64,000 bases of DNA, from contig JAXDJV010000002.1 in assembly GCA_034667465.1 (NCBI GenBank), positions 310,001-374,000 on the forward strand, read 5' to 3'. The translations under genes and the position numbers were made by a program. Shown in pieces: positions 43,352 through 52,296 of this stretch (position 1 is the first letter of the stretch; every line of letters starts with the position of its first letter). The stretch comes from JAOBAU01 sp034667465 (GTDB taxonomy: Bacteria > Acidobacteriota > Thermoanaerobaculia > Gp7-AA8). Under the pieces are notes generated by a model. The model saw only the letters and a list, made by a program, of their open reading frames with translations. It ran no database searches and was not told where the DNA came from.

Positions 43352-43718
43352 CACGAATCTTCTGGTGCGACTTGTCGCACGCGATGATCAGCGCCAGCTT
43401 TTGATCGCTGAGGAGTACATAGCCAAAGGCGGCTGGGTTTCAACTCTGGTCCTGGCTGAAACATCATGGGTGCTCGGAACGGTGTACGGACTTGAACACG
43501 ACGAGATCGCGACCGTCGTGGAGATGTTGCTGTCTCACGAGCACCTGTCCCTGCAGGACGCAGAGGTCATCGCTGCGGCGCTGGCACACTACCGTGCGAT
43601 CCCGGCGCTCGGATTCACTGACTGCCTCGTCCTCGAACTTGCTCGAAAAGCGGGCCACCTGCCGCTCGGTACTTTCGACAAGCGCCTGAGCAAATTGGAC
43701 GGTGTCGAGCGACTGTAG
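43338..43718 (+). CDS. PIN-domain toxin (VapC-like ribonuclease)
   Basis: A 126-residue PIN nuclease. The acidic cluster is seen as AVDTNLLVR (Asp5), LAETSW (Glu), FTDCLVLELAR (Asp) and TFDKRLSKL (Asp). In VapC proteins these bind Mg and cut tRNA or rRNA. It is coupled to the AbrB-type antitoxin by a 14-nt overlap. Confidence 0.92.
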   Translation: MRAVDTNLLVRLVARDDQRQLLIAEEYIAKGGWVSTLVLAETSWVLGTVYGLEHDEIATVVEMLLSHEHLSLQDAEVIAAALAHYRAIPALGFTDCLVLELARKAGHLPLGTFDKRLSKLDGVERL

Positions 43719-43747
43719 CCACGACTACCTGCTGCCGGTGATCCGTT

Positions 43748-45847
43748 ATGATGCGGCGCTTGCTGCCGCCTGACGACGTCCAGCCGAACAGCGGCGATCT
43801 CCGCCGCGCAGTGCGTCTGGCTCTGGCCACATTCGCGATCCTCGCGCTCGAGCTCTCGATCATCCGCTGGATGTCGCAGCAGGTCCGAATCTTCGCCTAC
43901 CTCAACAACCTGCTGCTGATGGCGAGCTTCCTCGGCATGGGGCTCGGCATCGCCGCGGGCCGCGCGCGACCGCGACTCGTTCACGCCACGCTTCCTTCGC
44001 TCGCACTGCTCAGCGCGATTCTCGGCTACTCGCCCGAGCTGCGGCTGCTGCGCATCGCGTTCCCCGATCCGTCATTCTCGCTCTGGGGCGCGGAAGTGCT
44101 GCGCCGCGGCGAGGAGTACGGCGGCAATCTCGCGAAGATCCTCGCGCTCTTTCTGCTCGTCGTCTGGATCTTCGTCTGTGCCGGCAGCGCCGTCGCGCCG
44201 CTTTTCGCCAGCATGCGTCCGCTTCGCGCATACGGCGCCGACCTCATCGGCTCGCTGCTCGGCGTGCTCGCCGTCACCGCGGTCTCCGCGCTCGGAACTC
44301 CGCCGCCGGTCTGGTTTGCCATCGCGGTGCTGCCGCTGCTCGTCTTCTCGCCGCGCATCACGTCATTCATCGCCGCCGCGGCCGTCATTTTCCTCGCGCA
44401 TCACTCCGTCAACGGCGCGCGTTTCTCCCCTTACAACCGCCTCGACATCGGCAACTCCACGGTGATGCCCGGCAGACCGCTGGCGCTGGCGGCGAATCGC
44501 GATGCGCATCAGCTGATTCTCGACCTGCGCGACGAGCACATCGTCGACCCGCGTTTCACGCCGGCCGAGCGGCGCATCCTCGCTTCGTACCGTTACATGT
44601 ACGACCTGCCGTTTCACGTCCCGATTGCGAAACGGCGCGCGCTGATCGTCGGCGCCGGGACCGGAAACGACGTCGCGGCCGCGCTGCGAAACGGATTCGG
44701 CGACGTCGTTTCGGTCGACATCGATCGAACGATCATCGGCGTCGGACGAACGCTTCATCCCGAGCGGCCGTACAGCGATCCGCGAACGCATGCGGTCGTG
44801 AACGATGCGCGCGCGTGGTTCGAACAACATCGCGACGAGCGATTCGACGTCATCGACTTCGGCCTGCTCGACTCGCACGCGATGTTCTCGTCGATGTCGT
44901 CGCTGCGGCTCGACAACTACGTCTACACCATCCAGGCGATGCGCACCGCGTTCGAACATCTTTCGGACGGCGGCGCGATGACGGTGTCGTTCTCGGTCTA
45001 CGCCGGCGACTGGATCTCCGATCGCATCTTCGCGATTCTGACGAAAGCGACGGGACAAAAGCCGCGCGTGTTCGCCTTTCCGCTGTCGACGTCAAAGACG
45101 TTCGTCGTCACGAAAGGGATTACGACGCTGCCACCAGGACTCGTGCCGTTCGAAGTGGTACCGGCGACCGATCTCGCCGCAACAAAGGTGACGACGGACG
45201 ACTGGCCGTTCCTCTATCTCCGCCCGCACACGTTTCCGCTCGGCTATCTGACGGTGTTGACGTGCGTGCTCGCGATTGCTGCGATCGGCGCGCGGCTGGC
45301 GTTCGGCCGCGGCATTTTCGGGCGAGGCTTCGATCCGGTGATGTTCCTGATGGGCGCAGCGTTTCTGCTGATCGAGACACGTGGCGTCACCGACCTTTCG
45401 CTGTTGTTCGGCTCGACGTGGATCGTGAACAGCGCCGTCTTCGGCGGAATCCTGGTGATGGCGATCGCGTCGAACTTCTTCGTCGAACGGTTTCGCACCG
45501 GCAGCCTCGTGCCGCTGTTCGTTCTGCTCTTCGCTGCGCTGGTCGTCAGCTTCTTCGTCCGGCCGTCGCTGCTGCTTCCCCTGCCGATGCTGATGCGCGG
45601 AATCGTCGGAGGACTGGCGAACGGGCTGCCGGTCGGCTTCGCCGGAATCATCTTCTCGCGGCTGCTGCTCCGCTCGGCGGACCCGACATCGTCGCTCGGC
45701 TCGAACCTCATCGGCGCGATGGTCGGAGGCTGCCTCGAATATCTGTCGATCGTGACCGGGCTGCGATTCCTGACGGTGATCGCGCTGGCGCTGTACGGCC
45801 TCGCATTCGCGATCGCCGCACAACGCCGATTGCTGAACGCGGTTTAG
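43748..45847 (+). CDS. membrane-embedded spermidine-synthase-like protein
   Basis: A 699-residue membrane protein. About six transmembrane helices at the N-terminus (residues 20-220) and seven at the C-terminus (about 500-695) bracket a soluble spermidine synthase-like domain (GAGTGNDVAAAL motif I at about 299-310, SVDIDRTIIGVG, and DVIDFGLLDSH). The usual polyamine-site acidic pair was not found, so substrate is uncertain. Family members with this layout are widespread but uncharacterised. It converges with mpl, overlapping by 4 nt. Confidence 0.85.
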   Translation: MMRRLLPPDDVQPNSGDLRRAVRLALATFAILALELSIIRWMSQQVRIFAYLNNLLLMASFLGMGLGIAAGRARPRLVHATLPSLALLSAILGYSPELRLLRIAFPDPSFSLWGAEVLRRGEEYGGNLAKILALFLLVVWIFVCAGSAVAPLFASMRPLRAYGADLIGSLLGVLAVTAVSALGTPPPVWFAIAVLPLLVFSPRITSFIAAAAVIFLAHHSVNGARFSPYNRLDIGNSTVMPGRPLALAANRDAHQLILDLRDEHIVDPRFTPAERRILASYRYMYDLPFHVPIAKRRALIVGAGTGNDVAAALRNGFGDVVSVDIDRTIIGVGRTLHPERPYSDPRTHAVVNDARAWFEQHRDERFDVIDFGLLDSHAMFSSMSSLRLDNYVYTIQAMRTAFEHLSDGGAMTVSFSVYAGDWISDRIFAILTKATGQKPRVFAFPLSTSKTFVVTKGITTLPPGLVPFEVVPATDLAATKVTTDDWPFLYLRPHTFPLGYLTVLTCVLAIAAIGARLAFGRGIFGRGFDPVMFLMGAAFLLIETRGVTDLSLLFGSTWIVNSAVFGGILVMAIASNFFVERFRTGSLVPLFVLLFAALVVSFFVRPSLLLPLPMLMRGIVGGLANGLPVGFAGIIFSRLLLRSADPTSSLGSNLIGAMVGGCLEYLSIVTGLRFLTVIALALYGLAFAIAAQRRLLNAV

Positions 45848-47280
45848 GAACGGAGTCGCTCGAGCAGCTTCTCGTGAACGCCGTCGAACGCCCCGGATGA
45901 CATGACGAGAATGACGTCGCCTTCGGTTGCTTCGGCGGCGACATGTTCGGCGATGGCATCGACGTCATCGAGTTGTTCGATCGCGACTCCATCCGCCCGC
46001 AAACGCTCGATGATCGCCGGAACCGACATCATGTGGTCGAGTCCGTAACGCTGTTTGTAGCGTTCCTCATGAAAGACGTGGCCGATGATGACGCGGTCGG
46101 CTTCGCGAAACGCGTCGATGTAGCCGCTCTCGAATTCCTTGCGTGCCGAGGAGATGGAACGCGGCTCGAACAGCGCCCAGATGCGGCGACCGGGATAGCG
46201 GCGCTTCGCACCGTTGAGCGTCGTCGCGATCGCGGTTGGATGATGTGCGAAGTCGTCGATGACGGTGACGCCGCGCTCGACGCCGCGCACTTCCATCCGC
46301 CGCTTGATTCCTTTGAAGGTCTCCAGCCCTTTTTGAATGTCTTCCGCGCTGACGCCGCGGAGTCGCGCGGCCGCGATGTTGGCGAGCGCATTCAGCACGT
46401 TGTGCCGGCCGGAAAGCGTCGAGCTGAAGCGGGACCACTCGCGCCCTTCCCACCACGCCGTGAATGACGTTCGCTCCGGTGCGTAATCGATGTCGGTCGC
46501 AAAGATGTCGCGGCTGCGATCGAGTCCGAAGGTGAGCCAGCGGCCTTTCGCGTCGTTGCGAAGCGAGACGACGTTCGCGTCGTCGCCGTTGGCGATGATG
46601 AAGTCGCCCGGCGCGACGTCCTGCACTGCTTTGCGGAACGCCGCGATGATGGCGTCGAGGTTCGCGTAGATGTCGGCGTGGTCGAACTCGATGTTGTTGA
46701 CGATGAGCGTGTTGGCCCGGTAGTGCGCGAACTTCGGACCTTTGTCGAAGAAGGCGGTGTTGTATTCGTCGCCTTCGATGACGAACTCCGGTCCGTCGCC
46801 GAGCTTGAAGTTCTGATTGAAGTTGAGCGGAATCCCGCCGACGACCATGCTCGGATCGCGGCCGGCCGCTTCGAGCATCCACGCCATCAGAGAAGTCGTT
46901 GTCGTTTTGCCGTGCGTTCCGGTGACGACAAGCGAGTGTTTCCCCTTAATGAAGAGCTCGTAAATCGCTTCGGGCATCGAGGTGTACGGAAGGTCGAGCT
47001 CAACGGTCGCGGCCGCTTCCACGTTTGTATTCGCGGCGGCGTTGCCGATGATGACGAGATCGGGGCGAAACGTCTCGAGGTGCTGTTTCGTATACCCCTC
47101 GAGCACCGGTATGCCGAGGCTCTCGAGGTAGGTCGACATCGGCGGATAGACGTGCTCATCGGAACCGCCGACCTCATAGCCACGCTGCTGAAGCATTCCG
47201 GCGAGCGAGGCCATGGCGGTCCCGCAGATGCCGATCAGATAGACCCGTTTCACATCGCGAAGTTCTTTTACATGCGGCAT
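45844..47280 (-). CDS. mpl: Mpl: UDP-N-acetylmuramate:L-Ala-gamma-D-Glu-meso-DAP ligase
   Basis: A 478-residue Mur ligase of the Mpl type, which re-attaches recycled murein tripeptide to UDP-MurNAc. The N-terminal ICGTAMASLAGMLQQ nucleotide-sugar domain, the P-loop GTHGKTTTTS (121-130), the EGDEYNTAFFDKGPKF motif that separates Mpl from MurC, and HHPTAI in the C-terminal domain are all visible. ATG 47280 is preferred over the in-frame start at 47298. Together with the MpaA/racemase genes at 14.7-16.3 kb it indicates active peptidoglycan recycling. Confidence 0.95.
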   Translation of the reverse strand: MPHVKELRDVKRVYLIGICGTAMASLAGMLQQRGYEVGGSDEHVYPPMSTYLESLGIPVLEGYTKQHLETFRPDLVIIGNAAANTNVEAAATVELDLPYTSMPEAIYELFIKGKHSLVVTGTHGKTTTTSLMAWMLEAAGRDPSMVVGGIPLNFNQNFKLGDGPEFVIEGDEYNTAFFDKGPKFAHYRANTLIVNNIEFDHADIYANLDAIIAAFRKAVQDVAPGDFIIANGDDANVVSLRNDAKGRWLTFGLDRSRDIFATDIDYAPERTSFTAWWEGREWSRFSSTLSGRHNVLNALANIAAARLRGVSAEDIQKGLETFKGIKRRMEVRGVERGVTVIDDFAHHPTAIATTLNGAKRRYPGRRIWALFEPRSISSARKEFESGYIDAFREADRVIIGHVFHEERYKQRYGLDHMMSVPAIIERLRADGVAIEQLDDVDAIAEHVAAEATEGDVILVMSSGAFDGVHEKLLERLRS

Positions 47281-47437
47281 TTCGCGTCCTCGGAGCAAGA
47301 AGCGTGCTTCGTCATTTGAAATTGTAAAATCGGGGCCGGACGTGGCCGGGAATCGTCATCCCGGCAGGGCTGTTCGGACCGTCGATCCATCATCCACGAA
47401 TCGGAATCAGGTTGTTCAACACAGGAGGATTTTGCGC

Positions 47438-48592
47438 ATGTCGTCGAAACGAATTCTTGTCATCACGATGGCCGCCTCCGTTTCGCTGTGCGCCTCGCTC
47501 TCCATGGCTGCTGACGCCGCCAGGCCGAAGAGCAAGAGCAACAGCGATACGGCAAACGCGACCGCCAAAGCCAGCGAAACCAAACCCGCCGAAGTGAAGG
47601 CTCCGCGCCTCACGCTCTCCGAGCCGGTGAAGGACTACGGTACCGTTCCGAAGGGTGAAAAGCTCAACTGGGCGTTCGAAGTAAAGAACACCGGTGACGC
47701 GGACCTTGAGATCCTCTCTGCGAAGCCGGGCTGCGGCTGCACGGTTGCCGACTTCGACAAGGTCATCAAGCCGGGACAGACCGGCAAGGTCACCGCGCAC
47801 GTCGATACCACCAACTTCTCGGGTCCGATCGCGAAGGCGATCACGCTCGAGACCAACGACCCGAACACCCAGACCGCGCAGCTGACGATCCACGCGATCG
47901 TGAAGCCGTACGTCGAGGCCTATCCGGCCGGTTTCGTCCGCTTCAACATGCTGCAGGGCGATGCCGAGACGCAGTCGGTCACGATCTACTCGGAAGAAGA
48001 AGAGCCGTTCGAGATCACGAAGATCGAAGTGCCGGGTGAGTGGGTCAAGGCCGACTTCCACAAGATCGAGAAGCAGGAAGATCTGGCCGTCGGCGTCGGC
48101 CGTCCGGGACAGACGCAGTACAAAGTCGACATCACCGCCGGTGGTCCGGATGCGAAGCTCGGCCCGCTGGCCGACAAGATCCGCATCGTCACGAACTCGA
48201 AGCATCAGCCGGAGTACTTCGTGAGCCTGTCGGGCGTCGTTCGTCCGGCGTTCCGCGTCGATCCGACGAACATCAACTTCGGTGAAGTCGCGCCGAACGA
48301 GCCGGCCGCCACGCGTCACGTGACGTTCCGCTCCAACGACCTCAAGACGCCGGAGCGCTTCAACGTCTCGAAGGTCGAGTCGAGCATCCCGGCGATCAAC
48401 GCATCGCTGAAGCCGGGCGCCAACAAGGGCGAGTTCGAGCTGACGCTCCAGGTCGCGAAGGACGCGAAGCCGGGCGACGTCGACGGCACTGTCACCATCT
48501 ACACGAACGACAAGACCAACCCGAAAGTCGTTCTGCCGGTGAAGGGCACGATCAAGCCGGCGGTCACGACCGCCAGCGTTTCCTCGAAGTAA
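47438..48592 (+). CDS. DUF1573-family periplasmic protein
   Basis: A 384-residue exported protein with a signal peptide (MSSKRILVITMAASVSLCASLSMA), a Ser/Lys/Ala-rich linker and a DUF1573 Ig-like domain containing the signature KPGCGCTVADFD. Two further Ig-like segments follow, the last starting FRVDPTNINFGEVAPNEP. The family is common in Gram-negative environmental bacteria but has no assigned activity. A strong AGGAGG site precedes it and a strong intrinsic terminator follows, so it is monocistronic and probably well expressed. Confidence 0.92.
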   Translation: MSSKRILVITMAASVSLCASLSMAADAARPKSKSNSDTANATAKASETKPAEVKAPRLTLSEPVKDYGTVPKGEKLNWAFEVKNTGDADLEILSAKPGCGCTVADFDKVIKPGQTGKVTAHVDTTNFSGPIAKAITLETNDPNTQTAQLTIHAIVKPYVEAYPAGFVRFNMLQGDAETQSVTIYSEEEEPFEITKIEVPGEWVKADFHKIEKQEDLAVGVGRPGQTQYKVDITAGGPDAKLGPLADKIRIVTNSKHQPEYFVSLSGVVRPAFRVDPTNINFGEVAPNEPAATRHVTFRSNDLKTPERFNVSKVESSIPAINASLKPGANKGEFELTLQVAKDAKPGDVDGTVTIYTNDKTNPKVVLPVKGTIKPAVTTASVSSK

Positions 48593-48621
48593 CTCGCAAC
48601 AAACCCGCACTCAACTTCGAA

Positions 48622-48649
48622 GCGCCGGCGCAACCCGCCGGCGCTTTTT
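48622..48649 (+). terminator. intrinsic terminator after DUF1573 gene
   Basis: A 9-bp GC stem (GCGCCGGCG/CGCCGGCGC), 5-nt loop and TTTTT immediately after, 30 nt past the DUF1573 stop. It also overlaps the 3' end of the convergent O-methyltransferase gene. Confidence 0.88.
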
Positions 48650-49290
48650 CATTGCACGATGGAAATGCCGAGACCGTCGCCGAGTGGCAGGATGATGGTG
48701 AGCAGCCGCGGATCGGTGACGATCCGTTCGTTGAAACGGCGCAGCGCATCGGTCGCCGGATCGTGGACGCCGCGCGCGACCTGTCCCTTCCAGAGCAGGT
48801 TGTCGCAAACGATCATCGCGCCGGTCTCCAGCTTCGGCAGCAGCGCATCGAGATAGTCGCCGTACTCGGACTTCACGCAGTCGATGAAGACGAAATCGAA
48901 CGGCCCCGCGAGTTTCGGCAGCACATCGAGCGCCGCTCCTTCATGAAACCGCACCTCGCACGCCAGCTCCGCCTCCGCGACGAATCCCTTCGCCGTAGCG
49001 AGAATCCCGCGTTTGAGCTCGATCGTTTCCAGCACGCAGCCCGCCCCGCCCTCCCGCCCCATCACGATCACCGAATAGCCGATGTTCGTTCCGACTTCGA
49101 CGATGTGCCGCGGCCGCTTCGCGCGAAGCAGAATGCGCATCATCTGCGCAACTTCAGGATCGGCGATCGGCTGCCCTTCGTCAGCGGCAAACTCCTCCAG
49201 GCGCGCGAGCAGCGCATCGCGAGCGGGAAGGATGGATTCGAGGTAGACAGCCTGGGAGCGGTCGAGAATCGCGTCGACACGATCTTTCAT
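48649..49290 (-). CDS. O-methyltransferase (CCoAOMT/COMT-like)
   Basis: A 213-residue cation-dependent O-methyltransferase-like protein. The SAM-binding motif IVEVGTNIGYSVIVM, FIDCVKSEYGDYLD with an Asp-metal site and CDNLLWKGQV are canonical. Substrates in bacteria are usually catechols or polyphenols; here unknown. It follows the RelE toxin gene by 10 nt at the end of the prfA transcript. Confidence 0.93.
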   Translation of the reverse strand: MKDRVDAILDRSQAVYLESILPARDALLARLEEFAADEGQPIADPEVAQMMRILLRAKRPRHIVEVGTNIGYSVIVMGREGGAGCVLETIELKRGILATAKGFVAEAELACEVRFHEGAALDVLPKLAGPFDFVFIDCVKSEYGDYLDALLPKLETGAMIVCDNLLWKGQVARGVHDPATDALRRFNERIVTDPRLLTIILPLGDGLGISIVQ

Positions 49291-49300
49291 GCGGCGGAGT

Positions 49301-49594
49301 TTAGCGGATGCGGGGGAGCCAGTAGTTGGGATCGCGGCGATGGTGGGCGATGGCAACGACGTAGATCTCGTCGGGTCGAAGGATATAGACCACGGAGTAC
49401 GGAAAGCCCCGAATGGAAATGTGGCGCGCACCGCCGAGGGTTCGTTTTCCGGTCGACGGAAACTGCTGCAGGTATTCAAATTTTCGCTGCGCAGCGACGA
49501 GCAGGCGTGTGCCGTAACCCGAACGTTGCTCTTCGAGAAACCGGGCCGCGTCACGCAGCTCGGCGCTAGCGTCGCGATGAAGTCGCGTGCGCAT
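49301..49594 (-). CDS. RelE/ParE-type toxin
   Basis: A 97-residue toxin. LHRDASAELRDAARFLEEQR begins the fold; RKFEYLQQFPSTGKRTLGG, ISIRGFPYSVVYILRPDEIYVVAIAHHRRDPNYW completes it. The PYSVVYI/AIAHHRR strand-helix is diagnostic of RelE/ParE proteins. The start at 49594 overlaps the antitoxin gene by 29 nt, so the pair is coupled. Confidence 0.92.
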   Translation of the reverse strand: MRTRLHRDASAELRDAARFLEEQRSGYGTRLLVAAQRKFEYLQQFPSTGKRTLGGARHISIRGFPYSVVYILRPDEIYVVAIAHHRRDPNYWLPRIR

Positions 49595-49826
49595 CGGCAA
49601 CAGCGGCAACAGCAGCACGCGCGGAAGCGAGCGCATCCTCGACAGAAACCAGCTCGGCGGTGCCGGCGTCTATCTCCGCCACTCGCCGTTCGAGCTCCGC
49701 CTGATACTCGGGTGTGAGCTCCAATGGCTCGCCGATGCTTGCGTACAACTCGTCAGCGAGCGTCGCCCGATCCTCGTAGCTGAGCGCTAGTGCGTCATCG
49801 CGAACTTCTTCAACCGTCCGTGCCAT
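49566..49826 (-). CDS. addiction-module antitoxin (TIGR02574-like)
   Basis: An 86-residue helical protein. The core LSYEDRATLADELYASIGEPLELTPEYQAELERR matches the 'putative addiction module component' family, partner of RelE/ParE toxins. It begins 9 nt after prfA, a striking position behind an essential translation gene. Confidence 0.88.
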   Translation of the reverse strand: MARTVEEVRDDALALSYEDRATLADELYASIGEPLELTPEYQAELERRVAEIDAGTAELVSVEDALASARAAVAAVADAHATSSRR

Positions 49827-49835
49827 AGCGAAATC

Positions 49836-50915
49836 TTACTTCGCCTCCACCGCTTCGCGCAGCTTCTCGGCCTGGAAGTGCGAGATCAGCGGGTTGATGA
49901 TCGCGTCGAGGTTGCCGTTCATGATTTCGGGGAGATTGTGCACGGTCAGTCCGATGCGGTGATCGGTGACGCGGTCCTGCGGGAAGTTGTACGTGCGGAT
50001 CTTTTCCGAGCGGTCGCCGCTGCCGATCATTCCTTTTCTTGTCGCCGACAGCTCGGCTTCGCGCTTCAGTCGCTCGATGTCGTAGAGGCGCGCTTTCAGC
50101 ACCTTCAACGCTTTCGCGCGGTTCTTGATCTGCGACTTTTCGTCCTGACATGACACGACGACGCCGCTCGGGATGTGCGTCATGCGAACCGCGGAGTACG
50201 TCGTGTTGACCGACTGTCCGCCGGGTCCCGACGAGCAGAAGGTATCGATGCGGAGATCTTTCTCCGCTACGTGAATGTCGATGTCTTCCGCTTCAGGCAG
50301 CACGGCCACCGTGATCGCCGACGTATGAATGCGCCCCTGCGTTTCCGTTTGCGGAACACGCTGGACGCGATGCACGCCCGACTCGAACTTCAGGCGCGAA
50401 TAGACCTTGTCGCCCATGATCTCGAGTGTCGCGTCCTTGATGCCGTTCACCGACGAATAGTTCGCGTCGGTCATGTCGACCTTCCAGCGCCGCGACTCCG
50501 CGTAACGGATGTACATACGCATGATCTCGGCCGCGAAGAGCGACGCTTCGTCGCCGCCCGTACCGGCACGAATCTCGACGAAGACGTTCTTGTCGTCGTT
50601 CGGATCTTTCGGCTGCAGCAGCACGCGCACTTCGTTTTCGAGCGCCGGCTCGCGCGCTTCGAGATCGGCGAGCTCCAGCTCTGCCAGCTCGCGCATCTCG
50701 TCGCCATGCTTCAGCGTCGAAAGCATCTCGCGCGTTTCCGCGAGTCCCTTCTGGACGTGCTTCAGCTCGCGGAACTTTGCGACGACTTCGTTCAGTTCCG
50801 AGATTGACTTCATCGTCTCGCGGTATGCGGCGACGTCGGTCACGATCGAAGGGTCTTCGATTTTCCGCTGCAGCTCTTCGTAGCGCTTTTCGATCTCGTC
50901 GAGTTTCTCGTTCAT
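49836..50915 (-). CDS. prfA: peptide chain release factor 1
   Basis: A 359-residue class I release factor reading UAA/UAG stops. It contains the catalytic GGQ (SSGPGGQSVNTTYSAVRMTH), the conserved TRKGMIGSGDRSEKIRTYNFPQ block and the RF1-type end VTDHRIGLTVHNL. GGQS instead of GGQH occurs in other RF1s. An intrinsic terminator lies between it and the upstream DUF1385 gene. rpmE-DUF1385-prfA is a conserved order in many bacteria; prmC, which often follows, is replaced here by a toxin-antitoxin pair and an O-methyltransferase. Confidence 0.97.
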   Translation of the reverse strand: MNEKLDEIEKRYEELQRKIEDPSIVTDVAAYRETMKSISELNEVVAKFRELKHVQKGLAETREMLSTLKHGDEMRELAELELADLEAREPALENEVRVLLQPKDPNDDKNVFVEIRAGTGGDEASLFAAEIMRMYIRYAESRRWKVDMTDANYSSVNGIKDATLEIMGDKVYSRLKFESGVHRVQRVPQTETQGRIHTSAITVAVLPEAEDIDIHVAEKDLRIDTFCSSGPGGQSVNTTYSAVRMTHIPSGVVVSCQDEKSQIKNRAKALKVLKARLYDIERLKREAELSATRKGMIGSGDRSEKIRTYNFPQDRVTDHRIGLTVHNLPEIMNGNLDAIINPLISHFQAEKLREAVEAK

Positions 50916-50937
50916 CGGCTTCGCTCCAAAAACAAAA

Positions 50938-50965
50938 ATGGGAAGACGCGCGTGCGTCTTCCCAT
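50938..50965 (-). terminator. intrinsic terminator between DUF1385 gene and prfA
   Basis: A perfect 12-bp stem (ATGGGAAGACGC/GCGTCTTCCCAT) with a 4-nt loop, followed on the minus strand by TTTTTGTTTTT. It ends the rpmE-DUF1385 transcript and separates it from prfA. Confidence 0.9.
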
Positions 50966-50987
50966 CGATCAAATTGCAGATGAGTCG

Positions 50988-52007
50988 CTAAGCGACGGCG
51001 GCGTGCTTCTCCTCGATCACATCGAACATCAGCGCTTCTTTCAGCGCGGTGATGGCGACCTCGAGCTGCGAGTCGTCGGGCTCTTTCGTCGTGATTTTCT
51101 GCAGCCACATGCCGGGACGGGTCATGACGCGGCAGATCGGATTCGTCAAATGGCGCGCCGAGAATCGGATGATCTCGTACGCCAGTCCGGCGATGAGCGG
51201 GAGCAGGACGACGCGGGCGAGGAACTTGACCGCGAACGGCACGGTCGACGGCACGAGCGAGAAGACGAGAATCGAGATGGCCATGACGAACATCAGGAAG
51301 CTCGTTCCGCAGCGCGGATGCAGCGTCGACTTCTTCCGCGCGTTCTCGACCGTCAGCTCTTCGTTCGCTTCGAACGTGTAGACCGTCTTGTGCTCGGCGC
51401 CGTGGTACTGGAACACACGGCGGATCTCCTCCATGAAGGAGATCGAAAGGATGTACGCGAAGAAGAAGAGCGCGCGCAGCACGCCGTCGATGGCGTTGTA
51501 CGTGAAGTTCCCCATGTTCGGCATGACGTAATGCCGCGTGAGGTTCGTCAGGCCGAGCGGCGCGAGGATGAAGAATCCGACTGCGAGGACCATGGCGACG
51601 CCCATCGAACCGGCGACAGCCCAGTTCGACATCTCCGGTTCACCGTCTTCGCCTTCCGAAGCAACCGACGCTGAGTAGTTCAGCGCGCGGATGCCGAGGA
51701 TCAGCGACTGGATCAAAACGACCGAGCCGCGCAATACCGGCAGCTTCAGAAACGGATACTTCTTCGTCACGGAAACGAGCGTGTCTTTTTTGATCGACAC
51801 TTCGCCGTTCGGCTGGCGGACCGCGACCGAGTAACCGGTCAGGCCGCGCATCATCACACCTTCGATGACCGCCTGCCCGCCGATGAGCATGTCGACATTT
51901 TTATCCGCCGCGCCGGACGGCATGGAAGAGGTGAGGCCGTTGGTCACGGCGTTGAACGCGCCAACCGTCAGCTTCGCCGCGCGCACCCAGAGTGCGCGCG
52001 CCGTCAT
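50988..52007 (-). CDS. DUF1385 membrane protein
   Basis: A 339-residue protein of the DUF1385 family: MLIGGQAVIEGVMMRG, SNWAV and EEIRRVFQYHGAEHKTVYTFE are hallmark stretches, with four to five hydrophobic segments. The family has no established function but is typically coded next to rpmE and prfA, as here. ATG 52007 shares one base with the rpmE stop (TGATG), so the genes are coupled. Confidence 0.95.
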   Translation of the reverse strand: MTARALWVRAAKLTVGAFNAVTNGLTSSMPSGAADKNVDMLIGGQAVIEGVMMRGLTGYSVAVRQPNGEVSIKKDTLVSVTKKYPFLKLPVLRGSVVLIQSLILGIRALNYSASVASEGEDGEPEMSNWAVAGSMGVAMVLAVGFFILAPLGLTNLTRHYVMPNMGNFTYNAIDGVLRALFFFAYILSISFMEEIRRVFQYHGAEHKTVYTFEANEELTVENARKKSTLHPRCGTSFLMFVMAISILVFSLVPSTVPFAVKFLARVVLLPLIAGLAYEIIRFSARHLTNPICRVMTRPGMWLQKITTKEPDDSQLEVAITALKEALMFDVIEEKHAAVA

Positions 52008-52234
52008 CACTTCGCTGCTCCTGCTTCCGTGATCGGCTTCTTCCCGTACTTGCGCTGGAAGCGGTCGATGCGGCCTGCCGTATCGAGAAGCTTCTGCTTG
52101 CCCGTGAAGAACGGGTGGCACTTCGAGCAGATCTCGACGCGAAGCTCTTTCTTGGTCGAGCCGGTCGTCCAGGTCTCGCCGCAGGCGCAGTGCACCGGCG
52201 ACGCGTGGTAGGTCGGATGGATCTCTGTTTTCAT
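52007..52234 (-). CDS. rpmE: 50S ribosomal protein bL31
   Basis: A 75-residue bL31 (MKTEIHPTYHASPVHCACGETW start). The zinc-binding C+ type is indicated by CAC and CSKC pairs, so this is the zinc-dependent form. It is coupled to the DUF1385 gene and part of the conserved rpmE-DUF1385-prfA order. Confidence 0.97.
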   Translation of the reverse strand: MKTEIHPTYHASPVHCACGETWTTGSTKKELRVEICSKCHPFFTGKQKLLDTAGRIDRFQRKYGKKPITEAGAAK

Positions 52235-52296
52235 GAATTTACCTCGGATGAAGATATGAGAACGCGATGAAAAACGAGGAGTATAGCGAAAAAATT

